Source: an uncultured Dehalococcoidia bacterium (GTDB lineage Bacteria; Chloroflexota; Dehalococcoidia; Lucifugimonadales; JAAXIE01). Taken from it: 64,000 bases of DNA. The translations under genes and the position numbers were made by a program. Location of the stretch: assembly GCA_951813255.1 (NCBI GenBank), contig OX638353.1:1984001-2048000 (forward strand), given 5' to 3'. The first letter of the stretch is position 1; every line of letters begins with the position of its first letter. Shown here piece by piece: positions 61,304 to 64,000 of the stretch. The notes below the pieces were generated by a model, which ran no database searches, had not been told where the DNA came from, and was given only the letters and a program-made list of their open reading frames with translations.

Positions 61304-62521
61304 ATGCACTTGAAGTCAATCGAATTCAAAGATTGCCCGCCTCCACTTGTGGAAGGCCGACTCAACTTCGATCAACAAGTTAACGTGTTCATCGGCCCAA
61401 ATGGTGTTGGTAAGAGTACGCTGCTCCGGAGGATATATAGGGAATACTTGGAACCGGTTGACTACGGGCCAAGAGGCTCATGTCAGTTGAAAGGTAGCGA
61501 GGAGTGGACGCAGCGATTGGTACCAATACAGTATATTCCGGCAACCCGTACCTTTCTCCACATCCGGCCGTACTACGAACACACCGACCTTGATTACTCG
61601 GAAGCCCTAGGCCTCATAATCGATGATAGCTCCGACACCTTTCGTGGCGAGTATGTCGAGACCGCAATACATGCTTTACTGAGGGACTCATCGCCAGATC
61701 CCGTCTTCGATGACAAAGACTTGGTGGACATGTTGGCAGAGGCATACCTTTGTACCCAAGAAATCTGTGGTGAAGTGATTGCGAAGGTGTTGCCGCAGGC
61801 TTATGTTGACGCCATCGAATCCATTGGGCAAGAGCGAATAGCTGCCTATCGACTGGGCATGGGGATTGCTATCAAAGACACCCCGCTGGCTCAACCGCTG
61901 TACGCGGGTGCGCTTAGCGCTGGGACGCAGGGAACGCTTCTATGGATTTGGTCCTTGGCCCTGAAGACGTGGGACCATTACCTCCTTAGAGAAAATCCGA
62001 TCAGAGCACCCGCCATACTCTTGATAGACGAAATCGAGAACCACCTCCATCCCACCTGGCAGCGGAGGGTGATACCTGCGCTGCTGAAACACTTCCCTGG
62101 CTTGCAGATATTCGCCACCACCCACTCGCCCTTTGTGGTGGCAGGTTTGAAGGCGGGGCAGGTGCATCTGCTGAAGCGGGATGGAGAGGGCAGGGTTACC
62201 GCTACGACTAATACTGAGGACGTCGTGGGTTGGACGGCTGATGAGATTCTGCGGAACATGATGGGAGTGGATGATCCCACGGATGATGCGACCGCAGCGG
62301 CGGCGCGGGAGTTGCGACAACTGAGGAATGAGATGCCACTTGCGGATGAGGAGGCGGAGGCGCAGAGGCAGGAACGGATACAGGAATTGCGGCAGAAGGT
62401 CAACCGTGACTTGCTGGCTGGCGGGCCGATGGCGGCACAGCGAGAGTTGTTCGAGGAAAACCTCTCCAGCATTTTGGAGCAGTACCGCAAGTCGCGGGAC
62501 TTGAACCAAGAAAACAACTAG
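61304..62521 (+). CDS. Septu-like AAA ATPase (PtuA-type)
   Basis: The 405-residue protein begins LKSIEFKDCPPPLVEGRL and has FIGPNGVGKSTLLRRIY (Walker A, residues 27-43), LSAGTQGTLLWIWSLAL (signature near 205), ILLIDEIENHLHPTWQ (Walker B near 242) and FATTHSPFVV. The last 100 residues are polar and charged. It matches the ATPase of Septu-type defence (PtuA) and of retron-associated pairs, because an HNH nuclease follows by two bases. The start lacks a ribosome site. Family recognition is by pattern; no search was run. Confidence 0.82.
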   Translation: MHLKSIEFKDCPPPLVEGRLNFDQQVNVFIGPNGVGKSTLLRRIYREYLEPVDYGPRGSCQLKGSEEWTQRLVPIQYIPATRTFLHIRPYYEHTDLDYSEALGLIIDDSSDTFRGEYVETAIHALLRDSSPDPVFDDKDLVDMLAEAYLCTQEICGEVIAKVLPQAYVDAIESIGQERIAAYRLGMGIAIKDTPLAQPLYAGALSAGTQGTLLWIWSLALKTWDHYLLRENPIRAPAILLIDEIENHLHPTWQRRVIPALLKHFPGLQIFATTHSPFVVAGLKAGQVHLLKRDGEGRVTATTNTEDVVGWTADEILRNMMGVDDPTDDATAAAARELRQLRNEMPLADEEAEAQRQERIQELRQKVNRDLLAGGPMAAQRELFEENLSSILEQYRKSRDLNQENN

Positions 62522-62523
62522 CC

Positions 62524-63258
62524 TTGCACTCGGTACAACGCTCCCCTGAGCCTTCATCTCTAGCCAGTTTTCGAGCCGTTCACTCTCAATGGGAGACCCT
62601 GCATGGCGGCGAGCGACGCGACATTCGAGACACGCTGACTAAGGACTTCGGCGAGGTCTGCGCCTACTGTCAACAGGCATGTCAGGCACCCGCGTTCGGC
62701 GTAGAAGCGCACAATGCCGAAACTATTGACCACTTCCGGCCTCGCAGCCGGTTCCCAGACTTGTGGCTCGATTGGCTCAACCTGATATACGCCTGCCGCA
62801 GGTGCAACCGGAGCAAGGGGAACAAGTGGCTGGATTTCGACCAGGACACATTCAGTAGAGGCCTGCAACGTGGAGGTCACAGCCTGCCTTCGGAGTACGT
62901 GAACCCAAACGCGATAGAAGGACGCAGGCCAGCGAACGAGTTCTTCGATTTCGACCTCGACACTGGAGAGATCGTACCGGCGACCGGCTTGGACTATACG
63001 GCCGGATGGGTGGCCTCACGAACAATTCGAGACATTGACCTGAACGATAGTCAACTGGGTGAGAACGACCCAGCGCATTTGTTGAATCTGCGTCTAGCCC
63101 GCAAGATCCTGCTGGATACTCTGATACAGCAAATCAGGACAGGAGCGTATGAGGAGTCAGAGGCACGCGGTATTGTTACGGGATTCGCAAGGCTTGGCCA
63201 GCCCTTCTCCAGTTTCGTGGGAGCGTATTTGGCCAGCGAACATCCCGATCTGACATAG
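62524..63258 (+). CDS. Septu-like HNH endonuclease (PtuB-type)
   Basis: The 244-residue protein begins RSPEPSSLASFR and has an HNH domain: CAYCQQ (about residue 40), ETIDHFRPRSRFPDLWLDWLNLIYACRRCNRSKGN (residues about 62-100), the second Cys pair being C-x2-C. The DHFRPRS and CNRSKG blocks are typical of PtuB. The start is TTG at 62524, two bases after the ATPase stop, so translation is coupled. It would cut phage nucleic acid once released by the ATPase (established for PtuAB; inferred here). Confidence 0.82.
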   Translation: MHSVQRSPEPSSLASFRAVHSQWETLHGGERRDIRDTLTKDFGEVCAYCQQACQAPAFGVEAHNAETIDHFRPRSRFPDLWLDWLNLIYACRRCNRSKGNKWLDFDQDTFSRGLQRGGHSLPSEYVNPNAIEGRRPANEFFDFDLDTGEIVPATGLDYTAGWVASRTIRDIDLNDSQLGENDPAHLLNLRLARKILLDTLIQQIRTGAYEESEARGIVTGFARLGQPFSSFVGAYLASEHPDLT

Positions 63259-63283
63259 TGGATGGAGGCAGGCGCCGAACTGT

Positions 63284-63402
63284 TACTCGGCGCTGGCGGG
63301 ATTCATGGGATCAAGGGGAGTCCAATGGAGAAGGTTGTGGCACGGGAGATCATGGAGAAGGCAGGGATACGGGTGCGGAACTTGCGGTACCGCTCGTCGG
63401 TG
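63284..63402 (+). repeat. Truncated copy of nudC Nudix-box region
   Basis: A near copy of 60900-61020 lies between the HNH gene and the LRR gene. An extra G and a CA insertion shift the nudC frame. The copied GGGGAGTC/ATG now lies at the start of the LRR lipoprotein. Confidence 0.8.
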
Positions 63403-64000
63403 CAAGTTGCCCTTGCCGTAGCGTGTGTGGTCGTTGTTTTGCTGCTGGCGGCGTGCGGCGGGGAATCTTCGGGGGGTGATGCAGCCTCTGGGATTGCCGG
63501 GCCTGAGGTGGAGGCTGACCGGGCTGCACTGGTTGCGCTCTATAGGGCGACGGATGGGGAGAACTGGGAGGACGACGGCGACTGGCTGAGTGAGAAGGCA
63601 CTGGGTGAGTGGTTTGGGATTGCGACGGATGGGCGTGGCCAGGTGACGTCAGTGGACTTGCGTGGGAACGGATTGAGTGGGGTCTTGCCTGCGGAGGTGG
63701 GGATTTTGTCCCAACTGCAGTTGCTTCACTTGGAAGAGAACATGCTAACGGGGAAGCTTCCAGCAGAGGTGGGGCAGCTTTCCAACCTGCGGGAGCTGTG
63801 GCTGAACGCCAACAGGTTCAACGGTGCGATGCCAGCCGAGTTGGGCGAGTTGCGGAATTTGGAGGTGCTGGAGGCGGTGGGCAACCAGTTCTCGGGGGAA
63901 CTGCCTGCATCGCTGGGTGGCCTTACGAATTTGCGGACCCTGTATTTGGCGGGCAATGAGTTAGGCGGGCCGATACCGGCTGAATTCGGAGGGCTGTCGA
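63325..64000 (+). CDS. LRR lipoprotein, N-terminal part, chimeric start
   Basis: The protein runs off the window. Read from ATG 63325 the first 20 residues (MEKVVAREIMEKAG and following) are a piece of the copied Nudix box. Then VALAVACVVVVLLLAACG forms a lipoprotein signal. LVALYRATDGENWEDDGDW and plant-type leucine-rich repeats follow (LRGNGLSGVLPAEVG, LEENMLTGKLPAEVG, LNANRFNGAMPAELG). GGGGAG lies 5 bases upstream of the ATG and also comes from the copy. An ATG at 63352 is an alternative. LRR proteins of this type are cell-surface binders. Confidence 0.75.
   Translation, partial: MEKVVAREIMEKAGIRVRNLRYRSSVQVALAVACVVVVLLLAACGGESSGGDAASGIAGPEVEADRAALVALYRATDGENWEDDGDWLSEKALGEWFGIATDGRGQVTSVDLRGNGLSGVLPAEVGILSQLQLLHLEENMLTGKLPAEVGQLSNLRELWLNANRFNGAMPAELGELRNLEVLEAVGNQFSGELPASLGGLTNLRTLYLAGNELGGPIPAEFGGLS

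Overview
The window looks like a chromosomal piece of a bacterium of the Chloroflexota, most plausibly a SAR202-type or related Dehalococcoidia lineage. This is inferred from gene content only: two CaiB/BaiF CoA-transferases in tandem, two luciferase-like flavin monooxygenases, HyuA/HyuB, an HpaB-type oxygenase, a GMC oxidoreductase, a molybdenum hydroxylase subunit, sortilin-like BNR-repeat proteins, and many P/T-rich lipoproteins and LRR or cadherin-like surface proteins. Base composition is GC-rich in the metabolic genes and visibly lower in several defence-like blocks. No ribosomal RNA, CRISPR array or clear insertion sequence was seen.

Layout. 1-5.6 kb: end of a nucleobase permease, a BNR-repeat protein, a short-chain dehydrogenase, an SIS-domain isomerase and an AXE1-type esterase. 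5.6-10.2 kb: the large helicase Lhr and tRNA-Ala(GGC). 10.4-14.6 kb: hydrolases and a DUF3179 lipoprotein read through an in-frame TGA, probably a selenoprotein. 14.6-19.5 kb: a membrane protein, an aldo/keto reductase, a frameshifted cadherin-like pseudogene and tRNA-Ala(TGC). 19.6-28.5 kb: catabolic oxidoreductases. 28.5-31.2 kb: a HEPN-like protein behind a VapBC-type toxin-antitoxin pair. 31.4-34.1 kb: two CoA-transferases and tRNA-Met. 34.2-34.7 kb: an inverted-repeat element and a tRNA-like palindrome. 34.7-39.5 kb: a five-gene operon of a small protein, a DNA methyltransferase, a double-GHKL sensor kinase, a response regulator and a PIN nuclease. 39.6-47.5 kb: HpaB oxygenase, MFS transporter, DinB, exported dioxygenase, CotH-like protein and a lipoprotein. 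47.6-47.9 kb: tandem copies of a dispersed repeat. 48.3-52.6 kb: a three-gene operon of an SMC-like ATPase, a histidine kinase and a receiver-APH kinase fusion. 52.7-56.5 kb: HyuB/HyuA. 56.7-58.4 kb: an OLD-like ATPase/TOPRIM protein with a non-ATG start. 58.4-61.2 kb: orphan HigA, second BNR protein and NudC. 61.3-63.3 kb: a Septu-like ATPase plus HNH nuclease pair. 63.3 kb to the end: an LRR lipoprotein whose N-terminus appears built from a copied piece of nudC.

The metabolic genes suggest degradation of diverse organic compounds by flavin, molybdenum and CoA-dependent enzymes. Between them sit several compact cassettes that look like phage-defence or stress systems. The two most unusual join two-component phosphorelay parts to other modules: one to a DNA methyltransferase and a PIN nuclease, the other to an SMC-like ATPase and a protein- or small-molecule-kinase-like output domain. 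Several recent small duplications (DinB, BNR, Nudix) and decayed copies show that local DNA has been rearranged repeatedly.
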